Source: Pseudorhizobium xiangyangii
GTDB lineage: Bacteria > Pseudomonadota > Alphaproteobacteria > Rhizobiales > Rhizobiaceae
Direction of reading: 5' to 3'
Assembly: GCF_020531965.1 (NCBI RefSeq)
Contig: NZ_JAJAWH010000002.1
Coordinates: 186,001-250,000 of the forward strand
Length of the DNA: 64,000 bases
Shown: positions 35,903-45,929 of the stretch, in pieces
How positions within the stretch are numbered: the stretch's first letter is position 1
How the letters are laid out: the number at the start of each line of letters is the position of its first letter
Made by a program: the position numbers and the translations under genes
The notes under the pieces: generated by a model
What the model saw: only the letters and a program-made list of their open reading frames with translations
Database searches by the model: none
Told to the model about the DNA's origin: nothing

Positions 35903-37774
35903 ATGCGAGCCATGATCAAAGCTATCGTCCGCTATTTCGAAAACTGGATCCAGCCATTCGAGAGGCGGGATGACATCAATCCGCCAGCGGGGCTATCGGC
36001 GTTCATCTGGTTCTATGTACGGCAGGCGAAGGCACCGTTCGTGGCCATGCTCGTGCTGGGCGGTGCCTCGGCCGGGATCGAGGCCGCGATGTTCTGGTTT
36101 GTCGGTCGCGTCGTCGACATCCTTGGGACGATCGATCGCGGTGAGGGATGGTCGGGCCTCATGGCCACGCACGGGAATGAGCTTCTTCTGATGGCGTTGG
36201 TCATCGGCGGCGGGCGTTTCCTCATCGCATTGATGACAGCCCTGATCGATCAGCAGATCATCACGCCGGGCTTCTACAACCTGGTGCGCTGGCAGTCCTA
36301 TGTCCATGTCTCGCGCCAGTCGCTTTCCTTTTTCCAGAACGATTTCTCCGGCCGGATCGTCACGAAGGTCTGGTCCGCCGGGCAGGCCGCCGGCGACGTG
36401 CTGACAACGCTGATGGAGAGCTTGTGGTTTGTGCTGATCTATTCGGTCTCGACGGTCGTGCTGGTTGCGCAGCTGGATATCCGGCTTGCTGTCGTCGTGC
36501 TCGTCTGGCTGCTCGTCTTCGCCTTGCTCGCCAAGTACTTCGTGCCGCGCATCCGCGAGCATTCCAAGCTCTCGGCCGAAGCGGGCTCGATGATCAGCGG
36601 CCGCATGGTCGATGCCTATTCCAACATCCAGACGCTTCGCCTGTTCGGCAGCGACGAAGCGAACGACCACTACATGCGTTCCGGCTTCGAGAGCTTCCAG
36701 TCCACCATCATTCGCTTTACGCGGCTCTTGACCGGCGTGCGCGCGGCGATGGCGCTGCTCTCGGGAACGATGATCGTGATGATGGGTGGCCTCAGCATCC
36801 ACCTCTGGCTCGACGGGCTGGTCAGCTCCGGTGCTGTTGCCTTCACGCTCGCGCTGATGTTGCGGCTGAATTTCCTCCTGGGGCGGCTGATGACCCAGCT
36901 CAACGGGCTGATGCGCAATATCGGCACGGTGCAGAATTCGGCGGAACTCATATCCCAGCCGATCGGTCTCGTTGACCAACCCTTCGCCAAGGCGCTGACG
37001 GTGCGTGCGCCGGAGATCCGGTTCGAAAACGTCAGCTTCCGCTATGGCAAGGGCCGGGGGGTGATCGACGATCTATCGCTGACCATTCGGCCGGGCGAGA
37101 AGCTTGGCATCGTCGGTCGTTCGGGGGCCGGAAAATCGACGCTGGTCAACATCCTCCTGCGCTTCTACGACCTCGAAGGCGGGCGTATTCTTGTCGATGG
37201 GCAGGACATTTCCGGGGTGACGCAGGAATCGCTCAGGGCGCAGATCGGCATGGTCACGCAGGACACTTCGCTGCTGCACCGCTCCATCCGCGACAATCTT
37301 CTGTTCGGCCGTCCCGACGCGAGCGAGGAACAGTTGAAGCTGGCGGCCCGGCGGGCGGAGGCCGACGGTTTCATAGCCGAGCTTCAGGATCAGCGTGGCC
37401 GGCGTGGCTACGACGCGCATGTCGGCGAACGAGGCGTCAAGCTCTCCGGCGGCCAGCGGCAGCGGATTGCGATTGCACGCGTCATGCTCAAGAACGCGCC
37501 TATCCTTGTGTTGGATGAGGCGACCTCCGCGCTCGATTCGGAAGTGGAGGCCGCGATCCAGTCAAATCTTGAGCGGCTGATGCAGGGCAAGACGGTTCTC
37601 GCCATCGCGCACCGGCTTTCGACCATCGCTGCGCTGGACCGGTTGATAGTGATGGATCAGGGCCGGATCGTCGAGGACGGCAGCCACGCAGAGCTTATCG
37701 CCGCTAACGGGATCTATGCGGATCTGTGGGCTCGCCAATCCGGCGGCTTTCTTGCCGCAGACGCGGCGCAGTGA
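35903..37774 (+). CDS. ABC transporter, fused permease and ATPase (paralogue 2)
   Basis: 623 residues from ATG 35903; ATG 35912 is equally possible and the frame is open further upstream. It has the same architecture as the gene at 31752: membrane domain about 35-335, Walker A GRSGAGKST near residue 405, signature LSGGQRQR, Walker B ILVLDEATSALDSE. The strong similarity suggests a gene duplication. Substrate unknown. It is convergent with the phosphatase-like gene at 37796. Confidence 0.88.
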   Translation: MRAMIKAIVRYFENWIQPFERRDDINPPAGLSAFIWFYVRQAKAPFVAMLVLGGASAGIEAAMFWFVGRVVDILGTIDRGEGWSGLMATHGNELLLMALVIGGGRFLIALMTALIDQQIITPGFYNLVRWQSYVHVSRQSLSFFQNDFSGRIVTKVWSAGQAAGDVLTTLMESLWFVLIYSVSTVVLVAQLDIRLAVVVLVWLLVFALLAKYFVPRIREHSKLSAEAGSMISGRMVDAYSNIQTLRLFGSDEANDHYMRSGFESFQSTIIRFTRLLTGVRAAMALLSGTMIVMMGGLSIHLWLDGLVSSGAVAFTLALMLRLNFLLGRLMTQLNGLMRNIGTVQNSAELISQPIGLVDQPFAKALTVRAPEIRFENVSFRYGKGRGVIDDLSLTIRPGEKLGIVGRSGAGKSTLVNILLRFYDLEGGRILVDGQDISGVTQESLRAQIGMVTQDTSLLHRSIRDNLLFGRPDASEEQLKLAARRAEADGFIAELQDQRGRRGYDAHVGERGVKLSGGQRQRIAIARVMLKNAPILVLDEATSALDSEVEAAIQSNLERLMQGKTVLAIAHRLSTIAALDRLIVMDQGRIVEDGSHAELIAANGIYADLWARQSGGFLAADAAQ

Positions 37775-37795
37775 TGTTCCTCGCCCGTGGGGGTG

Positions 37796-38734
37796 TCAGG
37801 GCAGGTCGATGGTGACGTCCGCGATCAGGCCGTAGTGATTGGAGCCCAGCGTATCAGGCAGCCGCTGCAGCGACTTTATCCTGACAGGCGGGCGGACATA
37901 GACATGGTCGATCGGCACGCCGAACCATCCCGCCCAGTCGGGCCATGTCGCTGGTTCCCAGGGAGCTGTTCTCAGGGCCGTCCAGCGCAGGAACTGGCGC
38001 ACATTGGGCGCAAGGCTGGATGCGTTGAAATCGCCGGACAGAAGAAGGGGGCCTTTCACCCGCCCCAGGACACGGGCGGCGTTCGTGAGTTCGGTGGTCT
38101 GGAAGTTGTCGAAATAGGGCTTGGTGGTGTGGATGGCGGCGACGTGGATCGGCTGCCCCTGGAACGACACCTGTGTGAGCATCATCCGCTCTTCGAAGAC
38201 ATTGCTCAACGTCACAATGGTCGACGAGGAGAGCGGTGTCCTGGAGAGGACCATAAGGTCGCATTCGCTGGTCATCTCGCCGCATCCGATACGGTAAGGG
38301 TACACCTCGGACAGGGCTGCGAGCTCCGGCCGTAACGGGGCGGCCTCCATCACGTTCACGACGTCGGCGCCGGACTGGAGGATGGCATCGCGGATGGCCT
38401 GCGCGTTCTCGAAGTTGTTCATCAGGATGTTGATCGACATAAGCCTGAATACCGGCGCGTCGGGAGCAGGAGAGGGGCCTACCTGCACCAGTTCGTGGGT
38501 CATCCACAGCCCGTGGGCAAGGAACAGCACCGAGACGAACAGAAGTCCCAGCGGCAGGATGTGGCGCCGAAGGAAGAGCGCGAACAGGAGGGCCAGAATG
38601 CAAGCCGCGGACAGGTGGAGCTGCAGGCTATGGGCCGTCGAGAAAAACCAGAAACCGCTGACGTAGCGGACGCTTAGAGCCAAAAGCGCAAGCGACACGA
38701 TGACGCATATGGCCACCGACAGAAAATGTCTCAT
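37796..38734 (-). CDS. Membrane-anchored endonuclease/exonuclease/phosphatase family protein
   Basis: 312 residues. Three N-terminal hydrophobic segments (about 5-25, 38-56 and 60-77) precede an EEP domain. Motifs seen are ADVVNVMEA (metal Glu), GDFNAS (Asp-Asn), and a C-terminal GSNHYGLIADV in which the usual Asp of SDH is Asn, while the catalytic His is kept. It may be a phosphodiesterase facing the periplasm. Substrate unknown. Confidence 0.85.
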   Translation of the reverse strand: MRHFLSVAICVIVSLALLALSVRYVSGFWFFSTAHSLQLHLSAACILALLFALFLRRHILPLGLLFVSVLFLAHGLWMTHELVQVGPSPAPDAPVFRLMSINILMNNFENAQAIRDAILQSGADVVNVMEAAPLRPELAALSEVYPYRIGCGEMTSECDLMVLSRTPLSSSTIVTLSNVFEERMMLTQVSFQGQPIHVAAIHTTKPYFDNFQTTELTNAARVLGRVKGPLLLSGDFNASSLAPNVRQFLRWTALRTAPWEPATWPDWAGWFGVPIDHVYVRPPVRIKSLQRLPDTLGSNHYGLIADVTIDLP

Positions 38735-38957
38735 CCAGCCCGTCCCCAGCGCTACTCAAGGGTGATCCGACTATCACGCCGTCCTGTATGCCGCAATGCA
38801 GGTGCCGCATAGCGGCGAAAGGTGCGCCGGATATCGCGGAGCGGAAAGAAGTGTTGCGAGGGATGCCCTTTCCGGACCCGAACGAACGGTCTCTGGAGAG
38901 GCCGTCAGAGCCTCTTGGATATGCCGCGACAAACTAGCGCCTGCCCCTTGCCGAGAC

Positions 38958-38986
38958 TGGACATATTTCGCGATCAAGCATAGAAC
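38958..38986 (+). promoter_or_regulatory. Candidate promoter of petABC
   Basis: TGGACA (38958-38963), a 17-base spacer and TAGAAC (38981-38986) resemble a sigma-70 promoter about 110 bp upstream of petA. The 361-bp gap 38735-39095 contains no gene that I can support; a 98-codon frame in it has unlikely composition. Confidence 0.35.
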
Positions 38987-39095
38987 GCGCCCAATTGCCG
39001 GGGAATCTGTGTCCCAAATGTGGCCAGTTCGAAATTCTTCCGGTGGAGGGGCAATGCGGGTTTTTCGCGAATTGCGTGAGAAGGATGGTTGAGCC

Positions 39096-39674
39096 GTGAG
39101 CGAGCACGAGACACACAGCGAAACACTGGGCGAGCCCACTCGCCGTGATTTCCTATATCTGACGACCGGCATGGCCGGCGTGGTGGGAGCCGGGGCGGTG
39201 GCTTGGCCATTCATCGACCAGATGCGACCGGACGCGTCCACGCTGGCGCTTGCGTCCATCGAGGTCGACGTCTCGGCGCTTGAGCCGGGCATGTCGTTGA
39301 CAGTCAAGTGGCGCGGCAAGCCGGTGTTCATCCGTAACCGCACCGAGCAGGAAATCGAAGCTGCCGATGCGGTGGCGATCGAAGAACTGAAGGACCCGGT
39401 CGCTCGCAACGAGAACGTCGATGCGGCGGCACCTGCCACCGATCTCGCCCGTTCTGCTGGTGAGGGCAAGGAGAACTGGATCGTGATGATCGGCTCCTGT
39501 ACCCACCTCGGTTGCGTGCCGCTCGGTCAGGCCGGCGATTTTGGCGGATGGTTCTGTCCCTGCCATGGTTCGCACTACGATACTGCGGGCCGCATCCGTA
39601 GGGGTCCTGCACCGACGAATCTGCCGGTGCCGACCTTTTCGTTCGTTTCCGACACAGTGATCCAGATCGGGTGA
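39096..39674 (+). CDS. petA: Ubiquinol-cytochrome c reductase, Rieske iron-sulfur subunit
   Basis: 192 residues from a GTG start preceded by AAGGA. A twin-arginine-like N-terminus ([20 protein letters not shown]) doubles as the membrane anchor. The [2Fe-2S] ligands are CTHLGC and CPCHGSHY near the C-terminus. It passes electrons from ubiquinol to cytochrome c1 in the bc1 complex. It is the first gene of petABC, 13 bp before petB. Confidence 0.97.
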   Translation: MSEHETHSETLGEPTRRDFLYLTTGMAGVVGAGAVAWPFIDQMRPDASTLALASIEVDVSALEPGMSLTVKWRGKPVFIRNRTEQEIEAADAVAIEELKDPVARNENVDAAAPATDLARSAGEGKENWIVMIGSCTHLGCVPLGQAGDFGGWFCPCHGSHYDTAGRIRRGPAPTNLPVPTFSFVSDTVIQIG

Positions 39675-39687
39675 GGGGTTCTAACTA

Positions 39688-40977
39688 ATGAGCGGTCATT
39701 CTACATACCAGCCTTCGACCGGCATCGAGAAATGGGTCGATTCGCGGCTTCCCTTGCCGCGTATGATCCACGACAGCTTCGTCTCCTACCCCGTTCCCCG
39801 CAATCTGAACTATGCCTACACCTTCGGCGCCATGCTGTCGGTGATGCTGATCGTACAGATCCTGACGGGCATCGTGCTCGCCATGCACTACGCGGCTGAG
39901 ACGACGGTTGCCTTCAACTCCGTCGAGAAGATCATGCGCGACGTCAACCACGGTTGGCTGCTGCGCTACATGCACGCTAACGGCGCGTCGTTCTTCTTCA
40001 TCGCGGTCTACCTTCACATTGCTCGCGGCCTCTACTACGGCTCCTACAAGGCGCCCCGCGAAATCCTCTGGATTCTCGGCGTCGTGATCTACCTGCTGAT
40101 GATGGCCACAGGCTTCATGGGCTACGTTCTGCCCTGGGGTCAGATGTCCTTCTGGGGCGCGACCGTCATCACCGGCTTCTTCTCGGCCTTCCCGGTTGTC
40201 GGCGAGTGGATCCAGCAGTTCCTGCTCGGCGGCTTCGCCGTCGATCAGCCGACGCTGAACCGCTTCTTCTCGCTGCACTACCTGCTGCCGTTCATGATCG
40301 CCGGCGTCGTAGTTCTGCACGTCTGGGCGCTGCACGTTACCGGCCAGACGAACCCGACCGGCGTCGAAGTGAAGACCAAGACGGATACCGTCGCCTTCAC
40401 GCCCTACGCGACGCTCAAGGACGCGCTCGGCGTATCGGTCTTCCTGCTCGTCTATGCATGGTTCGTCTTCTACATGCCGAACTATCTCGGCCACCCGGAC
40501 AACTACATTCCGGCAGATGCGCTGAAGACCCCGGCTCACATCGTTCCTGAATGGTACTACCTGCCGTTCTACGCGATGCTGCGCGCCATCACCTTCAACG
40601 TCGGCCCGATCGACTCGAAGCTCGGCGGCGTTCTGGTGATGTTCGGTTCGATCATCGTCCTGTTCTTCCTGCCCTGGCTGGACACATCGAAGGTTCGCTC
40701 GGCGGTCTACCGTCCGTGGTACAAGCTGTTCTTCTGGATCTTCGTGGCAAACGCCATCCTGCTCGGCTGGCTTGGCGCCATGCCTGCAGAAGGCATCTAC
40801 GTCATCCTTTCGCAGCTCGGCACGCTCTACTACTTCGGCTTCTTCCTCGTCATCATGCCGCTTCTCGGCCTGTTCGAAACGCCCCGGCGTCTTCCGAACT
40901 CGATCACGGAAGCTGTGCTTGAGAAGAAGAACAAGTCCGACATGGAAAAGCTCAAGCCTGGCCAAGTCAGCGCCTGA
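39688..40977 (+). CDS. petB: Cytochrome b subunit of the bc1 complex
   Basis: 429 residues, about eight membrane helices plus a C-terminal extension. Heme ligand histidines are visible in [20 protein letters not shown] and in the [10 protein letters not shown] / [11 protein letters not shown] pair. The quinol-site motif reads [10 protein letters not shown] (PEWY). Codon use is strongly biased (TAC, AAC, AAG, GTC), as expected of a highly expressed gene. It lies between petA and petC, and is not fused to cytochrome c1 as it is in some Bradyrhizobium-type genomes. Confidence 0.98.
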   Translation: MSGHSTYQPSTGIEKWVDSRLPLPRMIHDSFVSYPVPRNLNYAYTFGAMLSVMLIVQILTGIVLAMHYAAETTVAFNSVEKIMRDVNHGWLLRYMHANGASFFFIAVYLHIARGLYYGSYKAPREILWILGVVIYLLMMATGFMGYVLPWGQMSFWGATVITGFFSAFPVVGEWIQQFLLGGFAVDQPTLNRFFSLHYLLPFMIAGVVVLHVWALHVTGQTNPTGVEVKTKTDTVAFTPYATLKDALGVSVFLLVYAWFVFYMPNYLGHPDNYIPADALKTPAHIVPEWYYLPFYAMLRAITFNVGPIDSKLGGVLVMFGSIIVLFFLPWLDTSKVRSAVYRPWYKLFFWIFVANAILLGWLGAMPAEGIYVILSQLGTLYYFGFFLVIMPLLGLFETPRRLPNSITEAVLEKKNKSDMEKLKPGQVSA

Positions 40978-41004
40978 CAGCCGAGATCGAGAGGGATCAG
41001 AAAT

Positions 41005-41859
41005 ATGAAAAAGCTTGTCACAAGCATCCTTTCGCTGGCTCTGGTGATGGGTCTCGGCTTCACCGCCGCGCCTACCAAGGCCGCTGAAGAAGGTGGGACG
41101 CCGCACTACCCGCTGGAGAAGCCGAGGGAAGTCGACTGGAGCTTCGCAGGACCGTTCGGTCACTACGACAAGGGCCAGCTGCAGCGCGGACTAAAGGTCT
41201 ACACCGAGGTCTGTGCTGCCTGTCATTCGATGTCGCTGGTCGCCTTCCGTACGCTGGGAGACCTCGGCTACTCCGAAGAGCAGGTGAAGGCGTTCGCCGC
41301 CAACTACCAGGTGACGGACGGCCCGAACGAAGACGGCGACATGTTCGAACGTACTGCCGTTCCGTCGGACTACTTCCCGGCACCGTTTGCCAACGCCCAG
41401 GCGGCCGCTGCTTCCAACAACGGAGCAGCCCCGCCGGACTTCTCGCTGATCGCCAAGGCGCGCGGCGTGATCCGCGGCTTCCCGCAGTTCGTGTTCGATA
41501 TTTTCACGCAGTACCAGTCCGGCGGACCGGACTACCTCTACTCGCTTCTGACCGGTTACCAGGAGCCGCCGGAAGGCATGGAAGTGCCTGAGGGTACCTA
41601 CTACAACCCTTACTTCGCAGGCTCCGCATCTCTTGCCATGGCACCGCCGATCTCCGACGATCAGGTTACCTATGACGATGGTTCGCCGCAGACCGTCGAC
41701 CAGTACTCCAAGGATGTTGCCGCGTTCCTGATGTGGGCCGCCGAGCCGCACCTCGAGGACCGCAAGCGCACGGGCTTCATGGTCATGGTGTTCCTGGTGA
41801 TCTTCACCGGTCTCCTGTATCTGACCAAGAAGTCTGTCTACGCCCGGAAGGAACACTGA
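41005..41859 (+). CDS. petC: Cytochrome c1 subunit of the bc1 complex
   Basis: 284 residues. A signal peptide (MKKLVTSILSLALVMGLGFT, then AAP) is followed by the heme c site CAACHSM, and a distal region holds the candidate methionine ligand. The C-terminal helix GFMVMVFLVIFTGLLYL anchors it to the inner membrane, with the heme domain in the periplasm. It is the last gene of petABC and is followed by a strong terminator. Confidence 0.97.
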   Translation: MKKLVTSILSLALVMGLGFTAAPTKAAEEGGTPHYPLEKPREVDWSFAGPFGHYDKGQLQRGLKVYTEVCAACHSMSLVAFRTLGDLGYSEEQVKAFAANYQVTDGPNEDGDMFERTAVPSDYFPAPFANAQAAAASNNGAAPPDFSLIAKARGVIRGFPQFVFDIFTQYQSGGPDYLYSLLTGYQEPPEGMEVPEGTYYNPYFAGSASLAMAPPISDDQVTYDDGSPQTVDQYSKDVAAFLMWAAEPHLEDRKRTGFMVMVFLVIFTGLLYLTKKSVYARKEH

Positions 41860-41879
41860 GGCTTCGCCTCACGACGTTG

Positions 41880-41908
41880 AAAAAGGCGGCCTTCGGGTCG
41901 CCTTTTTT
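41880..41908 (+). terminator. Intrinsic terminator of petABC
   Basis: AAAAAGGCGGCC pairs with GGTCGCCTTTTT (one G-T pair), closed by a TTCG tetraloop and followed by a T tract (41903-41908). It lies 20 bp after petC. Confidence 0.93.
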
Positions 41909-41974
41909 GTTGGGTGCGGGCGGACGAATTGCTAGGATCGCGACAACCTCCTGTTTCAAGACACCGGACAATTC

Positions 41975-42514
41975 ATGACCAAGACCATCGACCTTGCCGC
42001 TTCTGTGCGTGCCATCCACGACTATCCGAAGCCTGGGATCATCTTCCGTGACATCACGACCCTGCTGGGCGATGCCGTCGCGTTCCGCCAGTCGGTGGAC
42101 GATCTGGTCAAGCCCTATGCTGCTCTCGGTGTGGACAAGATCGCCGGTATCGAGGCACGCGGCTTCATTCTCGGCGGTGCGCTGGCGCACCAGCTGTCGG
42201 CCGGCTTCGTGCCGATCCGCAAGAAGGGCAAGCTGCCGCACGAGACGGTACGGATCGCCTACAGCCTGGAATACGGCGTGGACGAGATGGAGATGCATGT
42301 CGATGCGGTGAAGCCCGGCGAGAAGGTGATCCTGACGGACGACCTGATCGCCACCGGCGGAACTGCGGAAGGTGCGGTGAAACTTCTGCGCCAGCAGGGT
42401 GCGGAAATCGTTTCAGCCTGCTTCGTCATCGACCTGCCGGAGCTTGGCGGTCGCAAGAAGCTGGAGGCTCTGGGGGTGGAAGTGCGGACCCTGATGGAGT
42501 TCGAGGGTCACTGA
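41975..42514 (+). CDS. apt: Adenine phosphoribosyltransferase
   Basis: 179 residues. The N-terminal [18 protein letters not shown] and [13 protein letters not shown] blocks and the PRPP-binding [20 protein letters not shown] are typical of Apt. It makes AMP from adenine and PRPP in purine salvage. It is a single gene after the petABC terminator, and convergent with the MaoC-like pair. Confidence 0.97.
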   Translation: MTKTIDLAASVRAIHDYPKPGIIFRDITTLLGDAVAFRQSVDDLVKPYAALGVDKIAGIEARGFILGGALAHQLSAGFVPIRKKGKLPHETVRIAYSLEYGVDEMEMHVDAVKPGEKVILTDDLIATGGTAEGAVKLLRQQGAEIVSACFVIDLPELGGRKKLEALGVEVRTLMEFEGH

Positions 42515-42532
42515 TTGCGCCAGCGGTGGCGG

Positions 42533-43000
42533 CTATGCGAATTCCAGGATGGTGCCTTCGTAGCGCATCACGGCCTCGCCATTCTGATTCACGCCGTCGT
42601 TGACCGTCGTGTTAATGAAGGTGCCGGGGCGGGACATGAGGGGCCGGCTGCCGGTGACTTCAACGGAATAGGTGATGCTGTCGCCCGCATAGACCGGCTT
42701 CAGCCATTGCAGCTTCTTGAAGCCTGCCGAGGGGCCGAGCTTCGGCGGCACGAGGTTCTCGCTTGCGAGCCGCGCCACTTCCGCATCCCAGTAGGCAATG
42801 TAGGTCTTCATCCAGCCGGCGCAGGTATGCCAGCCTGAAGCGCATAGTCCGCCGAAGACGTAGCTCCTGGCAGCCTCCGGATCGACGTGGAAGGGCTGCG
42901 GATCGTATTTTCGGGCAAAGCGAACGATGTCTTTCGCGGTGAACAGCAGCGTGCCGGTGACGACCTTGCGACCCGGCGGAGAAAGCTCGATCAGCCTCAT
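42533..43000 (-). CDS. MaoC-like hotdog-fold dehydratase/hydratase, second of a pair
   Basis: 155 residues. A MaoC-type hydratase motif is seen at RKYDPQPFHVD (Asp33 and His38), followed by VFGGLCASGWHTC. The fold is a single hotdog domain. Such proteins hydrate enoyl-CoA or related thioesters. Its ATG overlaps the stop of the upstream homologue (ATGA at 42997-43000), so the two are translated together and may form a heterodimer. Substrate unknown. Confidence 0.85.
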   Translation of the reverse strand: MRLIELSPPGRKVVTGTLLFTAKDIVRFARKYDPQPFHVDPEAARSYVFGGLCASGWHTCAGWMKTYIAYWDAEVARLASENLVPPKLGPSAGFKKLQWLKPVYAGDSITYSVEVTGSRPLMSRPGTFINTTVNDGVNQNGEAVMRYEGTILEFA

Positions 43001-43476
43001 GCCTGCCTCTCCTGAGCGGGTGCTGGTGATCGGAGGCGGATCATGATGGGGTTCTCGCCCCTCATCACGAGATCGCCTCTGTGGTTCTCCACCTCGTGCA
43101 GAAACTTCACCATGCCGATCCCGGGTTTCGACCGGAGAATACGGGACTCTATCACTGTGGAGCGGCCGGACAGCGTATCGCCGGCAAGCACCGGCTTCCT
43201 CCACTCCATGAATTCGACGCCTGGCGAGCCCTCGGAAGCGGAGGCGGACAACCAGCCGTCGAACATCATGCGCATAAAGATACTGCTGGTATGCCAACCG
43301 GAGGCCGACAGGCCGCCGAGAATGCTTGCCCGACCGGCTTCCTCTGAAAGGTGCATCGGCTGCGGATCGAATTCGGCTGCGAACTCGACGATCTCCTCGG
43401 CCGGCACCAGCCGCTGGGGGAGCGGAAAGCTCCGCCCCGGCGTGAAGTCCTCGAAGAAGTAGCTGAGCCCGGCCAT
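42997..43476 (-). CDS. MaoC-like hotdog-fold dehydratase/hydratase, first of a pair
   Basis: 159 residues. The motif is AEFDPQPMHLSEEAGRASIL (Asp37, His42), then GGLSASGWHTSSI. It is homologous to the gene directly downstream, with which it overlaps by 4 bp. Two different MaoC subunits in tandem often form one heteromeric enzyme, as in (R)-hydratases. It begins 17 bp after the ychF stop, on the same strand, so co-transcription with ychF is likely. Confidence 0.85.
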   Translation of the reverse strand: MAGLSYFFEDFTPGRSFPLPQRLVPAEEIVEFAAEFDPQPMHLSEEAGRASILGGLSASGWHTSSIFMRMMFDGWLSASASEGSPGVEFMEWRKPVLAGDTLSGRSTVIESRILRSKPGIGMVKFLHEVENHRGDLVMRGENPIMIRLRSPAPAQERQA

Positions 43477-43493
43477 GAAACCGCGTCCGATGA

Positions 43494-44597
43494 TCAGGTG
43501 TTGAAGCGGAAGTGGATCACGTCGCCGTCCTGAACGACGTATTCCTTGCCTTCGTCGCGACCCTTGCCTGCTTCCTTGGCGCCGACTTCACCCTTGAAGG
43601 CGATGTAGTCGTCGAAGGAGATGGTGAAGGCGCGGATGAAGCCGCGTTCGAAGTCGGTGTGGATGACGCCGGCTGCGGCCGGTGCCTTGGTGCCCCGCAC
43701 GATAGTCCAGGCACGGGTCTCCTTGGGGCCGACCGTGAAGTAGGTGATCAGGTCGAGAAGATGGTAGCCCGCACGGATCAGGCGGTCGAGGCCTGCTTCC
43801 TCAAGGCCGAGGGCCGAGAGAAATTCCGTGGCCTCGTCTTCCGGCAGCTGAGCCACTTCGGATTCGATCGCGGCAGAGATGATGACGCATTCGGCGCCCT
43901 GTTCCTTGGCCATGGCAGCGACGGCATTGGTGTGCTCGTTGCCGGTAGAGGCATCGGCTTCGGCGACGTTGCAGACATAGAGGACGGGGTGCGAGGTGAG
44001 GAGGTTGAGACCCTTGAGGATCTCGATTTCTTCGGGTGCGAGCGTCTTCAGGAGGATGCGCGCCGGCTTGCCTTCGTTGAGAAGCTTGATGGCGGCGTCC
44101 ATCACCGGCAGCTGGGCGACCGATTCCTTGTCCTTGGAGGCGGCGCGCTTGCGGGTCTGCTCGACGCGGCGTTCCAGGCTTTCGAGGTCGGCGAGCATCA
44201 GCTCGGTCTCGATCGTGTCGGCGTCGCCGACCGGATTGATCTTGCCTTCGACATGAGTGATGTCGTCGTCCTCGAAGCAGCGCAGCACGTGCACGACGGC
44301 ATCGACTTCGCGGATGTTGGCAAGGAACTTGTTGCCCAGCCCTTCACCCTTGGACGCACCGCGCACGAGGCCGGCGATGTCGACGAAGGAGATGCGCGTC
44401 GGAATGATTTCCTTGGAGCCGGCGATCGCTGCCAGCTGCTGCATGCGCGGGTCCGGCACCGCCACTTCGCCGGTGTTCGGCTCGATCGTGCAGAAAGGAT
44501 AGTTGGCCGCCTGTGCGGCAGCCGTCTTTGTCAGAGCGTTGAAGAGCGTGGACTTGCCGACATTCGGCAGGCCAACGATGCCGCATTTGAAACCCAT
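43494..44597 (-). CDS. ychF: Redox-regulated ATPase YchF (Obg-family GTPase-like)
   Basis: 367 residues. It has G1 [16 protein letters not shown]3 [16 protein letters not shown], and NVAE in place of the GTP-specific NKxD, which is why YchF/OLA1 prefers ATP. A C-terminal TGS domain ends the protein ([15 protein letters not shown]). It associates with ribosomes and is linked to stress responses. In many bacteria ychF follows pth; here clpS lies between them on the other strand. Confidence 0.96.
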   Translation of the reverse strand: MGFKCGIVGLPNVGKSTLFNALTKTAAAQAANYPFCTIEPNTGEVAVPDPRMQQLAAIAGSKEIIPTRISFVDIAGLVRGASKGEGLGNKFLANIREVDAVVHVLRCFEDDDITHVEGKINPVGDADTIETELMLADLESLERRVEQTRKRAASKDKESVAQLPVMDAAIKLLNEGKPARILLKTLAPEEIEILKGLNLLTSHPVLYVCNVAEADASTGNEHTNAVAAMAKEQGAECVIISAAIESEVAQLPEDEATEFLSALGLEEAGLDRLIRAGYHLLDLITYFTVGPKETRAWTIVRGTKAPAAAGVIHTDFERGFIRAFTISFDDYIAFKGEVGAKEAGKGRDEGKEYVVQDGDVIHFRFNT

Positions 44598-44754
44598 CGG
44601 TCGAAATACCCGTTGTTATAAGCGATTGTTGCCTTGGCTATGGGATAAACGGCCAGAGGGGTCAAGGGCAGACCGCATAGGCCGGGTTGATCGCCTATGA
44701 GCTGAGTGCGATAATTCGATGCGTTTTCACACCGACGTCATCGCGGAGGCGCTG

Positions 44755-45069
44755 ATGCCGACGAAGGACGATACGATCTTCGAGCCGAAGACGGTGACAA
44801 AGCCGAGGCTAGAGCGGCCGAAGCTTTACAAGGTCATCCTCGTCAATGACGACTACACGCCGCGGGAGTTCGTGGTGATGGTGCTGAAATCCGTCTTCCG
44901 GATGGGGGAGGAGACGGGCTACCGCGTTATGCTGACCGCTCATCGCATGGGAACGGCTGTCGTCGTCGTCTGCGCCAGGGATATTGCCGAGACGAAAGCC
45001 AAGGAGGCAGTCGACCTTGCCAAGGAGGCCGGCTACCCGCTGATGTTCATGACCGAGCCGGAGGAATAG
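44755..45069 (+). CDS. clpS: ATP-dependent Clp protease adaptor ClpS2
   Basis: 104 residues from ATG 44755, which has GCGGAGG five bases upstream; an in-frame ATG at 44719 would add 12 residues. ClpS core: LYKVILVNDDYTPREFVVMV, with the acidic pocket NDDYTP that binds N-terminal destabilising residues, then LTAHRMGTAVVVVCARDIAE. The FRMGEETGYRVM and CARDIAETKAKEAVDLA segments match the second, non-clpA-linked ClpS of rhizobia (ClpS2). No clpA lies nearby. It should deliver N-degron substrates to ClpAP. Confidence 0.92.
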   Translation: MPTKDDTIFEPKTVTKPRLERPKLYKVILVNDDYTPREFVVMVLKSVFRMGEETGYRVMLTAHRMGTAVVVVCARDIAETKAKEAVDLAKEAGYPLMFMTEPEE

Positions 45070-45134
45070 ACGCCGACTTTCGTGACCGGTTGTCGCCTTT
45101 TGCGGGCGAGCGATGGTCAGGACCAGCCTGCAGA

Positions 45135-45854
45135 TTACTCGCCCTTGCCGCCGAACAACTTTTTGAGCATCTCGGCCATCGGTCCGGTCGTCGGGAGTAT
45201 CTTCGGCTGCGCGCTGTTGCGGGCCTGGCGGATGTGGGATTGTGCCGAAGGCTTTGCGGCGGGCTTGGCCTTCGGTTCCTCGGGTTTGTCGCCGGTCGCA
45301 AGTGCAAGCTTGTTGAGGATCTGCGAATCCTCATTACGGACCAGCATTTCCGCATTGTCGGCAAGGGCATCGATGAGCGGATCGAGCCAGATGCGGTCCA
45401 CCTTGGCGAAATCGCCGAGGACATGGTTGTGCACCTGTTCCTTGCTGCCCGGATGGCCGATGCCCAGGCGGAGGCGGCGATAGTCCTTGCCGAGATGGGC
45501 ATCCAGCGATTTTATGCCGTTGTGGCCGCCATGGCCGCCGCCCGTCTTGATGCGCGCCTTGCCGGGCAAGAGATCCAGTTCGTCATAGATGGCGAGCACA
45601 TTCTGCGGACCGAGCTTGTAGAACCGCATGGCCTCGCCGACGGACTCTCCCGAGAGGTTCATGTAGGTCTGTGGCTTCATCAACAGCACCTTCTCGCCGG
45701 CAAGCTCGCCTTCGGAGATTTCCGCCTTGAACTTCTTCGACCACGGCGCAAACCCCGGCCTGCGCTGGATGGCATCAACTGCCATGAAGCCGATGTTGTG
45801 TCGATTGCCTGAATATTTCGACCCGGGGTTGCCGAGGCCAGCAATGATCAGCAT
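45135..45854 (-). CDS. pth: Peptidyl-tRNA hydrolase
   Basis: 239 residues from ATG 45854. GLGNPG and SGNRHNIGF give the catalytic His19 and Asn9; the LMKPQTYMN and [18 protein letters not shown] blocks are typical. It cleaves stalled peptidyl-tRNA. A C-terminal extension of about 45 residues rich in Ala, Pro and Lys exceeds the usual ~190-residue enzyme, which is common in rhizobia. In related bacteria the order is rplY-pth-ychF; here a GGDEF-EAL gene separates rplY from pth. Confidence 0.96.
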   Translation of the reverse strand: MLIIAGLGNPGSKYSGNRHNIGFMAVDAIQRRPGFAPWSKKFKAEISEGELAGEKVLLMKPQTYMNLSGESVGEAMRFYKLGPQNVLAIYDELDLLPGKARIKTGGGHGGHNGIKSLDAHLGKDYRRLRLGIGHPGSKEQVHNHVLGDFAKVDRIWLDPLIDALADNAEMLVRNEDSQILNKLALATGDKPEEPKAKPAAKPSAQSHIRQARNSAQPKILPTTGPMAEMLKKLFGGKGE

Positions 45855-45929
45855 GTGCAAGTATTCCATTTCACGCGATGTGCTCTCTCCAGCGTGAACG
45901 CGCCGGGAAGTCAACCGGTTTCGGTATGC

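Noticed and set aside
38796-39092. A 98-codon frame in the gap before petA.
   Set aside because: No ribosome binding site of note, unlikely composition, and it overlaps the candidate petABC promoter.
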